A stretch of 54,440 nt of DNA, taken from contig NZ_JAAOMP010000156.1 of NCBI RefSeq assembly GCF_018853815.1, positions 1 to 54,440 on the forward strand, given 5' to 3'. This document shows positions 7,783 through 17,038 of this stretch, one piece after another. The translations under genes were made by a program, and so were the position numbers. Positions within the stretch are counted from its first letter, which is position 1. Every line of letters starts with the position of its first letter. Under the pieces are notes generated by a model. That model saw only the letters and a list, made by a program, of their open reading frames with translations, made no database searches and was not told where the DNA came from. The stretch comes from Acidithiobacillus sulfurivorans (lineage in GTDB: Bacteria; Pseudomonadota; Gammaproteobacteria; Acidithiobacillales; Acidithiobacillaceae).

Positions 7783-8662
7783 ACAACAACTGTAAAAACA
7801 CCCGCACCGCCCGCGACTGAAAATCCGTCTGCGGGCGAATCAGAAACAGCGTCCAGAATAAACCGCGCGGTGGTTCCAACCGCAGAGAAGCCAAAGGCCA
7901 GCGGACCTTGTCCAAAGCCTCCACCGAGGCAAAGCCAACACCCAATCCTGCCGCGACAGCGTCGCGCAAGGCTTCGACTCCCGTCACCTCCACACTATAA
8001 CGGGCACACAATCCGGCATGGGCAATAGCAGCCTCGACGCGGCGCCGAATTCCTGAATGGGCTTCTCTCCAGACAATGGGTTGTTGCAGAATTTCCTCCC
8101 AGCGCGCCGATTGTCGTCCTTCCTGCACCCAGGGATGATCCCGGGGCAGAATGGCCACCAGTTCATCTTCCCGCCAAGCTTCCTGCTCCATGTGCTGGGG
8201 CAAATGATCTGCGACAATTTGTTCTTCGGTAAACAGCAAGTCCCAACTACCCAAAGAAAGAGCATCCGGCAAAGGACCCGTTTTCAATTGCAACTGGATA
8301 CTCGGGTAGGCACTGCGGAAGCGGGCCAGATGTTCCATCAAAAAATAGTTGGCCACCGTATTGGTGGCCGCAATGCGTAAACTGCCTTCCTGGAGGTTCT
8401 GGCGCCGCGCCGACCAGCTTTCCACCTCTGCCAGACTTTCGCGCAGGCGGCGGGCATAGGGCAACAGGGACTCACCCGCTGCCGTCAGCTTGATCCCACG
8501 ACCACTGCGTTGATAAAGCGGTTCTCCCAAGTTCAGCTGCAGGGCCCGCAGGCGCTCGGAAACAGCAGGCTGACTGCGCTGCAATATTCGGGCCCCACGT
8601 CCTACCCCTTCGGCTTCGGCAACGGCCAAAAAGGTCAACAATTCTTCTGCATGTATTTTCAA
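7772..8662 (-). CDS. LysR-type transcriptional regulator
   Basis: A 296-residue LysR regulator with an N-terminal winged helix-turn-helix (ELLTFLAVAEAEGVGRGARILQRSQPAVSERLRALQ region, residues 6-40) and a C-terminal effector-binding domain from about residue 90. It is divergent from an MFS exporter across 91 bases, the classic layout for a LysR protein that controls its neighbour and itself. The effector cannot be deduced. The start is the ATG at 8662. Confidence 0.9.
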   Translation of the reverse strand: MKIHAEELLTFLAVAEAEGVGRGARILQRSQPAVSERLRALQLNLGEPLYQRSGRGIKLTAAGESLLPYARRLRESLAEVESWSARRQNLQEGSLRIAATNTVANYFLMEHLARFRSAYPSIQLQLKTGPLPDALSLGSWDLLFTEEQIVADHLPQHMEQEAWREDELVAILPRDHPWVQEGRQSARWEEILQQPIVWREAHSGIRRRVEAAIAHAGLCARYSVEVTGVEALRDAVAAGLGVGFASVEALDKVRWPLASLRLEPPRGLFWTLFLIRPQTDFQSRAVRVFLQLLFSH

Positions 8663-8694
8663 TAGGGTTTTCCGATGAATGCGTGCAAATCAAT

Positions 8695-8718
8695 CTATTA
8701 GTTCTATATTAGTGATAG
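8695..8718. promoter_or_regulatory. Candidate LysR-binding dyad in the regulator/exporter gap
   Basis: CTATTA at 8695-8700 and TGATAG at 8713-8718 form an imperfect dyad with 12 intervening AT-rich bases, in the only spacer shared by the divergent LysR and MFS genes. Spacing is compatible with LysR boxes, which carry a T-N11-A core. This is a position-based guess. Confidence 0.35.
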
Positions 8719-8753
8719 CGCTACAGTAGGGCAAATTTGATGGGAGTCACCCG

Positions 8754-10322
8754 ATGGAGCGTATCCAGCCATTGTCCAGAACCTGGCCACTTTTTGCAGG
8801 CGTAGCATTGGCTTTGGGTATGGGCTCTTTTGATGGCGCCTCGGTGCAGGGTATTTTTCCCTATGTGGCGGGCGGCCTTTCCACCAGTAACGATCACGCC
8901 CTGTGGACGCTGACTTATTTCATCGTGAATTGGTCCGTGGGCATCACCCTCATGCCCTGGACCACCCAACGCCTTGGTATGCGGCGCGTATTCCAGATGG
9001 CGGTTATGGTCGCTGGCATCGGCACCATCATCAGCGCCACCACCAGCAATCTCTGGATCATGCTGCTTTCCCGCGCTCTCGAAGGGGTTGCCGCCGGGCT
9101 GCTGGTCCCTCTGAGCCAGAGCCTGTTTCTGCGCCATAGTCCCGAGCGACAGCATGGCCTGATCACCATTTTCTGGAGTAATGCCATGCTGGTCCCCTTT
9201 TTTTTCGGGCCAGCTTTGGGCGGTTTTTTGGCTACAGACCTCGGTTATCGCAGTATTTTTTTGCTTTCCCTGCCTTTCTGGATATTGGCATTACTGCTCG
9301 GTAGCAGTGGCATTCCCAAAGATCAGGGTCGACAAAACATGCCACCCTTTGACGGCTGGGGATTCGGCCTGCTCTACGCAGGACTGATGAGCCTGCAAAT
9401 CGTGCTCGATCAGGGCGAAGAATATGGCTGGTGGCACTCCGCGTTTATTCTGAAAACAACCCTGGTTGCTCTGGCTTGTTTTTTGTTGTTTGCCTGGCGC
9501 GAAAGCGAAACAGCCCATCCCTTGCTGGAAATCCATTTTCTGAAGCGGCGTAATTACTGGTTGGGGCTCTTGTTACTCTGCCTGGGATGGGCCATGTTCA
9601 TGGGCTGGGCATCCATTTTACCGCTTTGGGCGGAAGAAGATCTGGGGTTCAACGGATTCTGGGCCAGCCTCGTTCTTTTCCCCATTGGGCTGGGCGCGAT
9701 TCCGCTGTCCACCCAGATGGATCGTCTCCGGGATCTGCTGGGCTTGCGTCGCCTGGCTGCTTTGTGCTTCAGCATTTTTGCCTTTGCCTATGGAAATGCT
9801 TATCTCAGCCCCATCAGCAGTCTGTCTGACCTTTTCGTTCCCATCCTCCTGATAGGCATTGGCGTCGGCATGCTCTTTGTGCCCCTGACCCTCATCATTC
9901 TTTCGGGTCTGGATAGCGAAGAAATCCCTTCAGCGGCAACGACCAGCAACTTCATTCGGGTATTCAGTGCAAATATCGGCGTGAGCCTGCTGAGTGTCTA
10001 TTGGACCCGTTACAGCGCCATGGCCGCCGATCACTTGCGCGGGCAGATCAGTCGCTTCCAGAGCCACCAGGATTTATCAGCGGCCATGTTACACAGCATG
10101 ATCATGGTCAAAGCCGACACCCTCAGTATCGACAACCTGTTGCGACTGTCCATGTGGATCTGCCTGGCCGCTGCCTTGATAGCCTACTTTTTCATCATCC
10201 CTCCGAGCCGCCTGCAAACTGCCAGCAGCCCGGAAAACTATGTGGAAGAGGAGGAAGCAGAAACTGGTTTTGCCGCTTCGGCAAAGGCCGAAGCAACCGA
10301 TGGCGCCAGAACCACTTCCTGA
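8754..10322 (+). CDS. MFS exporter, DHA2 (EmrB-like, 14 TM) family
   Basis: A 522-residue inner-membrane proton antiporter. Hydrophobic segments are spread over residues 13-475 and fit a 14-helix DHA2 topology. The N-terminal helix pair and the loop LMPWTTQRLGMRRVFQ (motif A region) and RALEGVAAGLLVP (motif B/C region) are typical of EmrB-like drug or anion exporters. The C-terminal tail is acidic and cytoplasmic. A GGGAG ribosome site precedes the ATG. It probably answers to the divergent LysR protein. No membrane-fusion partner (EmrA) lies nearby. The last 85 bases overlap the convergent mechanosensitive channel gene. Confidence 0.88.
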   Translation: MERIQPLSRTWPLFAGVALALGMGSFDGASVQGIFPYVAGGLSTSNDHALWTLTYFIVNWSVGITLMPWTTQRLGMRRVFQMAVMVAGIGTIISATTSNLWIMLLSRALEGVAAGLLVPLSQSLFLRHSPERQHGLITIFWSNAMLVPFFFGPALGGFLATDLGYRSIFLLSLPFWILALLLGSSGIPKDQGRQNMPPFDGWGFGLLYAGLMSLQIVLDQGEEYGWWHSAFILKTTLVALACFLLFAWRESETAHPLLEIHFLKRRNYWLGLLLLCLGWAMFMGWASILPLWAEEDLGFNGFWASLVLFPIGLGAIPLSTQMDRLRDLLGLRRLAALCFSIFAFAYGNAYLSPISSLSDLFVPILLIGIGVGMLFVPLTLIILSGLDSEEIPSAATTSNFIRVFSANIGVSLLSVYWTRYSAMAADHLRGQISRFQSHQDLSAAMLHSMIMVKADTLSIDNLLRLSMWICLAAALIAYFFIIPPSRLQTASSPENYVEEEEAETGFAASAKAEATDGARTTS

Positions 10323-11152
10323 CGTGGGCGGGGAATTTCTATACCGGCGTTTTCGAGGGCTTCTGCCAACGCCCAGTTAAAAGCAGCATGGGTACCTCCA
10401 GGTCGCATTAATCCGTCACGCTCTACCCATACAATCATTTCGCAATCGTACCCAGCTTCTCCAAAAGCATTGAGCCAGAGTGAAGGTGGGTACTCTGTTT
10501 TCCGGGTACACAAGGGGTGAGCCAAGGCGGTATTCACCACCAGCTCCCGAAGTTTTTCACGGTCGGTACCATAGGGAACCCGAAAGGGAATATGCACGCG
10601 CATTATTGGATCATCCAGACTCCAGTTGATGACTTCCCCATTCACAAACTGAGAATTAGGGACCAAAACATCCACATGATCGTTCGTCATTATCTGGGTA
10701 TAACGCACACTGAGTTTTTTGACTTCGCCGTGCAGGCCATTTTCCTTGATCTGAATATAATCTCCAACCTTGATACTGTGTTCAAAAAGCAGAATCAGAC
10801 CAGAGGCAAAATTGCTGAAAATATTCTGCAGACCAAACCCCAAACCGACACCGACCACGCCACCGAGAATGCTCAGACTGCTGAGATTCACGCCAACCGT
10901 CTGCAGGGCAATCAAAATACCCAGGGCAATGACTATATAGTAAGTCAACCTTGATATTGCATAAGCAGTAGCCGCGCCCAAGCTCCGGGACAGGGTTTTT
11001 CGTATCAGCCTTCTCAGCCAGATAGCGCCCCACCACAGAAAAACCAGGATCAGCACAAATTCGATAATACCCAGGGGTTCAATAAGAATATTGCCCGGCA
11101 AATGCCATGGCGTGGTAAACCATCGCCAGAAAGCCCCCCAATAATCATGCAT
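10238..11152 (-). CDS. MscS-family mechanosensitive ion channel
   Basis: Inner-membrane channel expected to release solutes on hypo-osmotic shock. About 304 residues from the chosen ATG. Hydrophobic helices occupy roughly residues 20-130, with the pore-helix pattern SLSILGGVVGVGLGFGLQN followed by FSNFASGLILLFE. The conserved beta domain (IKVGDYIQI, TNDHVDVLVPNSQFVNGEVINW) follows, then the alpha/beta C-terminal cap. I prefer the ATG at 11152 because GGAG lies nine bases upstream; the ATG at 11167 is also possible. The C-terminal 28 codons overlap the exporter gene tail to tail. It is divergent from argS. Confidence 0.88.
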   Translation of the reverse strand: MHDYWGAFWRWFTTPWHLPGNILIEPLGIIEFVLILVFLWWGAIWLRRLIRKTLSRSLGAATAYAISRLTYYIVIALGILIALQTVGVNLSSLSILGGVVGVGLGFGLQNIFSNFASGLILLFEHSIKVGDYIQIKENGLHGEVKKLSVRYTQIMTNDHVDVLVPNSQFVNGEVINWSLDDPIMRVHIPFRVPYGTDREKLRELVVNTALAHPLCTRKTEYPPSLWLNAFGEAGYDCEMIVWVERDGLMRPGGTHAAFNWALAEALENAGIEIPRPRQEVVLAPSVASAFAEAAKPVSASSSST

Positions 11153-11300
11153 ATTCGGTTTCTCCATCCATTTTTTGCCACGGTTAGGGTTTGTCCGTAT
11201 TCTACCAGAACGAACGTCGTGACAAACATACAACAACCCCTGCCGTAAAGCGTCCACATCAGTTACACTAAAGCAAAAATTGACTGGATAAGGTAGCCCC

Positions 11301-13040
11301 GTGAAAGCATTTGTTCTCCAGCCCCTGCAAGAGGCCCTCAATGACCTGCTGCAGCGAGGCGTTATTCCGGAAGTTCCTGCTCAGCTCGAACTGGATCGCC
11401 CCAAGCAGGTGGAGCACGGCCATCTGGCCAGCAATGTCGCCCTGCTTCTCGCCAAAAAGGCGGGACGCAAACCCCGTGATCTGGCCGACGCCATTATTAC
11501 GGCCTTGCCCGCCAGCCCGTGGATAGTGCGTACCGAAATTGCCGGACCGGGGTTTATCAATTTTTTCCTGGCACCTGCCGCTTTTCATGCGGTCATCGAA
11601 AAAATCCAGACCGAACAAAAACAGTTCGGATCCAACCAACAGGGTAAGCAGCAAAAGCTGCAGCTGGAATTTGTTTCTGCCAATCCAACCGGTCCTCTCC
11701 ATGTGGGGCACGGTCGTGGTGCTGCCTACGGCGCGAGCCTGGCCAATATTTTACGCTTCAACGGGTATGATATTTTCTGTGAATATTACGTGAATGATGC
11801 CGGTCGGCAGATGGATATTCTGGCCGCCAGTGTATATATGCGTTACCTCGAAGCGGCCGGACTGCTCCCCTGGCCCTTTCCGGACAACAGCTATCGCGGC
11901 GCTTATGTGCGCGAAATTGCGGCCCAGCTACGCACGCAATGCGGTGACCGTATGGAGCATGCCGCATCTGGCATCCCCAACCTGCCCGCCATGGAAGACG
12001 CTGATGCGGCTGTGGACGCACTGATCGCCCACCTCAAGCAAAGCTTGGGGAACGATTACCGCGTGTTGCACAGTGCCGGGCTCGATGAAATCCTGAGCGA
12101 CATCCGCAATGATCTGGAACAATTCGGCGTGCATTACGAACGCTGGTATTCAGAACGGCAACTGGTCGATTCCGGGGCTGTAGACCGGGCAACAGCCGCA
12201 CTGGAAGCTGCTGGACATTGCTACATTCAGGATGGCGCGCTCTGGTTCCGGTCAACCGCATTTGGCGATGACAAGGACCGGGTTCTGCGTCGGGAAAACG
12301 GTGCGTACACCTACTTTGCCTCGGATGTGGCTTACCATGCCGAGAAATTTGCCCGTGGTTTCACACATGTTGTAGATATGTGGGGAGCCGACCATCACGG
12401 CTACGTTCCTCGCGTCAAGGCAGCGCTCCAGGCACTGGGGCTGGACGACGAAAAGCTGGAAGTCGTTCTGGTCCAGTTTGCCATTCTTTACCGCGGTGCG
12501 GAAAAAGTATCCATGTCCACCCGTGCCGGAGAATTTGTCACCCTGCGCGAGCTGCGCGAAGAAGTTGGTAATGACGCCGCCCGCTTTTTTTATGTGCTGC
12601 GCCGCGCTGACCAGCACCTCGACTTTGATCTGGATCTGGCCAAAAAGCACTCGGAAGAAAATCCGGTGTTTTATATCCAGTATGCCTATGCCCGGGTTTA
12701 CTCCATGCTCCGCCAGGCTACAGAAAAAAGCTTAAGTCTTCCTGCAGATAATGAGCGCGCACTGGATTGTCTGCAAGATTCCCGCGAGCTGGCTCTGGCC
12801 GATGCACTATGGCGTTTTCCGGAGGTAGTACACAGCGCCGCCCGAGATCGGGAACCGCATCAGATTGCTTTCTATCTGCGCGATCTGGCCGCCGCTTTTC
12901 ACACTTATTACAACTCCACCAAAATTCTGGTGGAGGAAACACCTCTGCGCCACGCCCGCCTGACTCTTTGTAAAGGGGTCGCCCAGACCGTTGCCAATGG
13001 CTTGAAACTGCTTGGAGTCTCGGCACCGGAGCAGATGTAA
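11301..13040 (+). CDS. argS: Arginyl-tRNA synthetase
   Basis: Charges tRNA-Arg in the cytoplasm. The 579-residue class I enzyme has an N-terminal Add-1 domain (1-110), the HIGH-type signature [14 protein letters not shown] near residue 135, and the KMSKS-equivalent loop [12 protein letters not shown] near residue 400. A C-terminal DALR anticodon-binding domain begins near residue 460. The gene starts with GTG. It is followed after six bases by a SPOR-domain gene, an arrangement also common in betaproteobacteria. Confidence 0.97.
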   Translation: MKAFVLQPLQEALNDLLQRGVIPEVPAQLELDRPKQVEHGHLASNVALLLAKKAGRKPRDLADAIITALPASPWIVRTEIAGPGFINFFLAPAAFHAVIEKIQTEQKQFGSNQQGKQQKLQLEFVSANPTGPLHVGHGRGAAYGASLANILRFNGYDIFCEYYVNDAGRQMDILAASVYMRYLEAAGLLPWPFPDNSYRGAYVREIAAQLRTQCGDRMEHAASGIPNLPAMEDADAAVDALIAHLKQSLGNDYRVLHSAGLDEILSDIRNDLEQFGVHYERWYSERQLVDSGAVDRATAALEAAGHCYIQDGALWFRSTAFGDDKDRVLRRENGAYTYFASDVAYHAEKFARGFTHVVDMWGADHHGYVPRVKAALQALGLDDEKLEVVLVQFAILYRGAEKVSMSTRAGEFVTLRELREEVGNDAARFFYVLRRADQHLDFDLDLAKKHSEENPVFYIQYAYARVYSMLRQATEKSLSLPADNERALDCLQDSRELALADALWRFPEVVHSAARDREPHQIAFYLRDLAAAFHTYYNSTKILVEETPLRHARLTLCKGVAQTVANGLKLLGVSAPEQM

Positions 13041-13046
13041 AACGTC

Positions 13047-13886
13047 ATGCGTGATTATAAAAACCAGACCAGCCGCCCACCTTCCGGAGAGCAGCGCCCA
13101 GCGCCTCCACCCCGGAGGCCGAGGGAGCCCGAACCCGAACAGGAAACAGACGAAGAGCAGGAAGCACTGCATTCTGCCGAAGATCAAAGCCCCAGACGCT
13201 GGCCCTGGATATTGCTCATTATCATTCTGCTGCTCAGTGCCCTGGTGTGGTGGTGGATCGCGCAATTACCCATCAACACCGGTAAACTGGGGCTCCTGTC
13301 GGGGAATTCAGGAAGCACTGCCGCCACCGCATCAGCCAGCAGTAGTGCCAAGCCTGCAACAGGGGGCAACTCATCCAGTACCAGTTCCATGGCGTTGGCT
13401 ACGGCCATCGCGTCCTCCGCTGCTCCTGTCTCCAGCACCAGCACCCAGTCAACAGCCGCTGCCGCTTCCACACGCAGCGGCGTGGATTTTAACTTTTATC
13501 AGATCCTGCCGAAAATGCATGTTGATATACCGGCGGACATTCTCGGCAGTGGTCCGGGCATTCCTTCCGCAAGCACCAACAGTGCTGCTGTCGTGGCCGT
13601 ACATCAGCCGGTGACCATTCAGGTGGGGGCGTTTACGAATCGGGCTGCCGCCGTCGTGCTCCGCGACCGCCTGGCGCTACTGGGCGTCAGCACCAGCATG
13701 ACCAAAGTGGATGGCAATGGCAGTAACACGCTTTATCGTCTGCAAACCCAAACGTTTGATTCTTTGGCCGATGCCCAACCCACTCTCGCCAAAATTCGTG
13801 GCATGGGCATCACCCCTTTGCTGATTGGCAACGGCATCATTGGTGCAGCTACTAATGCACCGCTGTCCCAGTCTCCAGCGCCTTGA
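13047..13886 (+). CDS. SPOR-domain membrane protein, FtsN-like
   Basis: A 279-residue bitopic inner-membrane protein. Residues 1-50 are a cytoplasmic, proline- and glutamate-rich tail; 52-73 a single membrane helix (PWILLIIILLLSALVWWW); 88-145 a Ser/Ala/Thr-rich periplasmic linker. A short motif FNFYQILPKM (148-157) is typical of proteobacterial FtsN-like proteins. The C-terminal SPOR domain (about 188-262, starting TIQVGAFTNRAAAVVLRD) binds denuded septal peptidoglycan. It is likely a cell-division activator. The end overlaps the convergent YbjN-family gene by 35 bases. Confidence 0.87.
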   Translation: MRDYKNQTSRPPSGEQRPAPPPRRPREPEPEQETDEEQEALHSAEDQSPRRWPWILLIIILLLSALVWWWIAQLPINTGKLGLLSGNSGSTAATASASSSAKPATGGNSSSTSSMALATAIASSAAPVSSTSTQSTAAAASTRSGVDFNFYQILPKMHVDIPADILGSGPGIPSASTNSAAVVAVHQPVTIQVGAFTNRAAAVVLRDRLALLGVSTSMTKVDGNGSNTLYRLQTQTFDSLADAQPTLAKIRGMGITPLLIGNGIIGAATNAPLSQSPAP

Positions 13887-14319
13887 TGGCTGCAGCGGGA
13901 GTTTCCTGACCGGCCAGTACCTTGTCCAACCCAGGCAGGTAATGGTTTATGGTTTCCACTCCCAACAACAGGTAGGGACGCAACAAGGCCGTGGATAATA
14001 CGGCTGCCGGTGCCTGCAAAATCGTCTTGAAATTGATTTCACCATCTTCCATATCCAGCTCGAAATTACCCAGAGACAGGCCATAGTTGGCACGGGTCAC
14101 AAATTCGGCCACCGCCAATCGCTTGTTCGCAGTAATATCCAGATTCTGTGGACGCAAATAAAACAGGATGCGCTCACGATCTGCATGAACATGACAGAAA
14201 ATATCCAGGGTGCCATTGGGTACCTGCAATGCACAGGTCATAACCGGATAATCCGGAAGCATTTTGGCTTCCCACTCCAGTTCCATAAACAGTTTTTCAA
14301 CCACTTCCACATGATTCAT
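13852..14319 (-). CDS. YbjN-domain protein
   Basis: A 155-residue cytoplasmic protein of the YbjN/type III chaperone-like fold: an N-terminal amphipathic helix (VEVVEKLFMELEWEAKM), beta strands (DIFCHVHADRERILFYLRP), then NKRLAVAEFVTRANYGLSLGNFELD, a stretch typical of YbjN families. Function is poorly known; E. coli YbjN affects stress tolerance and motility. Its start overlaps the end of rsmA by four bases, so it is translated with it. It is convergent with the SPOR gene. Confidence 0.8.
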   Translation of the reverse strand: MNHVEVVEKLFMELEWEAKMLPDYPVMTCALQVPNGTLDIFCHVHADRERILFYLRPQNLDITANKRLAVAEFVTRANYGLSLGNFELDMEDGEINFKTILQAPAAVLSTALLRPYLLLGVETINHYLPGLDKVLAGQETPAAAIKALETGTAVH

Positions 14320-15125
14320 TCTTGGGATCCTTGTTCAGCAAAAGCCTCGGCGAGGCGAAAAAAGGCAGCCTGATCCAGTGTTTCTGCACGACAGGACGGA
14401 TCAATGTCCAAGCTCTGCAACTGCTCCGCACTGAAAATGCCGCGTAAATTATTGGCGATGGTCTTGCGGCGTTGCGCAAAACTGCTGGTAACAATCCGGG
14501 CAAAAGCCGGGCGCAGACAATCGGTCAGCAGAACCGGCTTACAGGGTAGCAAACGCATGAAGGCTGAATCCACCTTGGGCGCCGGAAAAAAATTCCCGGG
14601 ACCCACCGTAAACAGGGACTCCACTTCACACCAGGCCTGAATCATCACCGATAGTCGTCCATACGTTTTGCTCCCAGGGGCCGCCACCATGCGTTCGACG
14701 ACCTCCTTTTGCAACATGAAATGCATGTCCTGAATCCGCTCTACCGACTCCAGAATATGAAAAATAATAGGGGTCGCCACGTTGTAGGGGAGATTTCCTA
14801 CCACCCGCAGCGACTTGTCGCTGTCACCCAGACGCGCAAAATCCACCTTCAGGGCATCGGCCTGCATGATCGTCATTTGCCCGGGGGTCGCCAGCGCTTC
14901 AAGGCCGGGGATCATGTCCCGATCCAGCTCAATCACCGTCAGATGATCCAATACCTGGAGCAGTTTTTGGGTCAGCGCTCCCGGCCCCGGGCCGATTTCC
15001 AGCAGAACATCCTGCCGATCCGGGCGAATGGCATCCATGATGCGCTCCACAATATAGGGTTGCACCAGAAAATTCTGTCCAAACCGTTTTTTGGCTACCG
15101 GAAAGGCCCCCACTTGCATCATCAA
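14316..15125 (-). CDS. rsmA: 16S rRNA (A1518/A1519) dimethyltransferase
   Basis: Dimethylates two adjacent adenines near the 3' end of 16S rRNA during late 30S assembly (also called KsgA). The 269 residues open with AKKRFGQNFLVQPYIVERI, carry the SAM-binding EIGPGPGALT (near residue 42) and the catalytic NLPYNVATP motif (near 115). Length and motif order are standard. It heads a two-gene unit with the YbjN-family protein and is divergent from an HNH nuclease gene. Confidence 0.96.
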   Translation of the reverse strand: MMMQVGAFPVAKKRFGQNFLVQPYIVERIMDAIRPDRQDVLLEIGPGPGALTQKLLQVLDHLTVIELDRDMIPGLEALATPGQMTIMQADALKVDFARLGDSDKSLRVVGNLPYNVATPIIFHILESVERIQDMHFMLQKEVVERMVAAPGSKTYGRLSVMIQAWCEVESLFTVGPGNFFPAPKVDSAFMRLLPCKPVLLTDCLRPAFARIVTSSFAQRRKTIANNLRGIFSAEQLQSLDIDPSCRAETLDQAAFFRLAEAFAEQGSQE

Positions 15126-15184
15126 CCTCGCTTCATGCTATATTTGGGTGACGCCTCTAGCAGGCGATGCGAAACGGAAAGTCC

Positions 15185-15739
15185 ATGCACCTCGTGCTTC
15201 GTCTTGACGTCGGTGGTCGTCCCATGGCCTGGGAAACCTGGGAAGAAGCCGCCGCCCATTATGTCCGGGGTAATGTTGCCTGGACCCTCGGGAATCCTTT
15301 TTTCACTGCCCACGGTGGCGTATGCCGGCGCAGTGGCATTCATTCCCAGCTCGACATTCATCCGGTCATTGCCGTGCGCGGTCGGCATCTTGGCAAAATC
15401 AGGCCTCCCGCCCTGTCCAATCAAACCCTGTTTCACCGCGATCATCATCTCTGCATGTACTGTGGCAAACATTATCCGGTGCGCGAATTGACCCGTGACC
15501 ATATTATTCCCATTTCTCGCAAGGGCCGGGATATCTGGACCAATGTGGTGACCGCCTGCCGCAGTTGTAACAGCCGCAAGGACAACCGTACTCCGGACGA
15601 GGCGCACATGCCCTTGCTGGCGGTGCCTTTTACACCGACCTGGGCGGAATATTTGTTGCTCAGCAATCGCCGCATTCTCGCTGACCAGATGGAATTCCTG
15701 CTGGCTCAAGTGCCCGAAGGACGCAGCCGGATAGGCTAA
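15185..15739 (+). CDS. HNH endonuclease-like protein
   Basis: About 184 residues. The C-terminal half holds a zinc-finger HNH nuclease module: CMYCGKHY, then LTRDHIIPISRKG with the catalytic His, then WTNVVTACRSCNSRKDNR with the second CxxC and the N/H of the motif. The N-terminal part (LRLDVGGRPMAWETWEEA) is typical of a widespread proteobacterial HNH group of unknown biological role. I use the ATG at 15185, next to GGAAAG; one at 15167 would add six residues. It is divergent from rsmA and convergent with pdxA. Confidence 0.85.
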   Translation: MHLVLRLDVGGRPMAWETWEEAAAHYVRGNVAWTLGNPFFTAHGGVCRRSGIHSQLDIHPVIAVRGRHLGKIRPPALSNQTLFHRDHHLCMYCGKHYPVRELTRDHIIPISRKGRDIWTNVVTACRSCNSRKDNRTPDEAHMPLLAVPFTPTWAEYLLLSNRRILADQMEFLLAQVPEGRSRIG

Positions 15740-15774
15740 GCGCCTGTCGCTTTCGACCTGAACCAGCTTCTCCA

Positions 15775-16776
15775 TCAGGGCCGGTTCATGCGCCGGTTAC
15801 GGACAATTTCTGCGGCAGCATCGAGTGCATGGAGGAGGCTTTCTCCTTGCGCTCGCCCTGTACCCGCCACATCCAGGGCCGTACCGTGGTCTACACTGGT
15901 GCGCACAATAGGTAAACCCAGGGTAATATTCACGGCCTCACCAAACGCATGATATTTCAGTACCGGCAAGCCCTGATCATGATACATGGCCAGAACCGCG
16001 TCGGCGTCCTCCAACAAGCGGGGAGTGAACAGGGTATCTGCCGGCCAGGGACCCGAAACCCGCATACCTTCCTGTTGCAGGGCATGAATAACCGGAATAA
16101 TGATTTCAGTTTCTTCGTGTCCCAGATGTCCACCCTCACCGGCGTGAGGGTTTAGACCCGCGACCATGATACGGGGCGCGGCCAGAGCAAAATCCTGGAT
16201 CAGGGAAGCCTGCAAAATCCGCAGGGTCCGTTCCAGACCACTCCGGGTAATGGCGGTTGGCACTGCGGCCAGAGGCAGATGGGTTGTGGCCAGAGCAACT
16301 CGCAACCCGCGTCCGGCCAAAAGCATCACCACCTCGTTTTGCCCACAGGATGCAGCGAGGTATTCGGTATGTCCCGTAAAGGGAATACCCGCGTCATTGA
16401 TGATGCCCTTATGCACAGGCGCAGTGACCAGAGCGTCCGCCAGCCCCACGCGCAGCAAATCCAGGGCCTTGTCCAGACTGCGCAACACTGCCGGAGCATT
16501 GGCAGGATCCAGATGCCCCGGCCGACAACTGTGCAGCAGGGGGATATCCAGCACGCGCAAAACACCGGGCTCGAGCTCAGGCCATGGATCTCCTTCCTGC
16601 CAGGGTTCCAGACGCACGGGCAACCCTAATATCGTCGCCCGGCTGCGCAGACAATGCATATCTCCCAGCAGAATGACGGCTGCAGGCAGGGGATGAGTAG
16701 CCAACTGCAGACAAATGTCCGGACCAATTCCGGCAGGTTCGCCAACGGTCACCAACAAACGCGGTAATGCATTCAT
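15775..16776 (-). CDS. pdxA: 4-Hydroxythreonine-4-phosphate dehydrogenase
   Basis: Oxidises 4-phosphohydroxy-threonine in the DXP-dependent pyridoxal phosphate pathway. The 333-residue protein has VTVGEPAGIGPDICLQL at the start, DALVTAPVHKG, FTGHTEYLA with metal-binding His, a central GLNPHAGEGGHLG motif and the C-terminal AMYHDQGLPVLKY with the second metal histidine. PdxA beside rsmA is a known neighbourhood in enterobacteria; here an HNH gene lies between. Its start overlaps the S4-domain gene by four bases, tying it to the mla-yadG transcript. Confidence 0.95.
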   Translation of the reverse strand: MNALPRLLVTVGEPAGIGPDICLQLATHPLPAAVILLGDMHCLRSRATILGLPVRLEPWQEGDPWPELEPGVLRVLDIPLLHSCRPGHLDPANAPAVLRSLDKALDLLRVGLADALVTAPVHKGIINDAGIPFTGHTEYLAASCGQNEVVMLLAGRGLRVALATTHLPLAAVPTAITRSGLERTLRILQASLIQDFALAAPRIMVAGLNPHAGEGGHLGHEETEIIIPVIHALQQEGMRVSGPWPADTLFTPRLLEDADAVLAMYHDQGLPVLKYHAFGEAVNITLGLPIVRTSVDHGTALDVAGTGRAQGESLLHALDAAAEIVRNRRMNRP

Positions 16777-17024
16777 AACCCGGACTCCTCTGGCAGCATT
16801 TCAACGATGCCCTCTGGTCCTTCCACACGCTGAGGCAAGCGCAATATCCGCGCCCGCAGCAAACGGTCACGAATATCCACGGTCAGTACATCTCCTTGCT
16901 TTACTTCTGCCCCGGCCTTGGCAATCCGACCATTGATTTGCACACAACCTGCATCACAGATTTCCTTGGCCAGACTACGGCGCTTGAGGAGTCGCGACAT
17001 TTTCAGAAACAAATCCAGGCGCAC
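16773..17024 (-). CDS. Short S4-domain RNA-binding protein, RqcP/Hsp15-like
   Basis: An 83-residue protein that is almost only an S4 RNA-binding domain (residues 1-58): RLDLFLKMSRLLKRRSLAKE, then VQINGRIAKAGAEVKQGD. Its short length and the SRLLKRR stretch resemble RqcP (YabO) of Firmicutes, which helps RqcH extend stalled nascent chains, more than the 133-residue Hsp15 with its long basic tail. It probably binds rRNA or peptidyl-tRNA on 50S subunits; this is inference. It lies between yadG and pdxA, 14 bases after the former. Confidence 0.82.
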   Translation of the reverse strand: MRLDLFLKMSRLLKRRSLAKEICDAGCVQINGRIAKAGAEVKQGDVLTVDIRDRLLRARILRLPQRVEGPEGIVEMLPEESGL

Positions 17025-17038
17025 TGAAGCGGAGCCTT

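Noticed and set aside
15122-15775. Antisense frame (217 codons) opposite the HNH gene
   Set aside because: The plus-strand frame has the full HNH zinc-finger pattern; the antisense frame has none.
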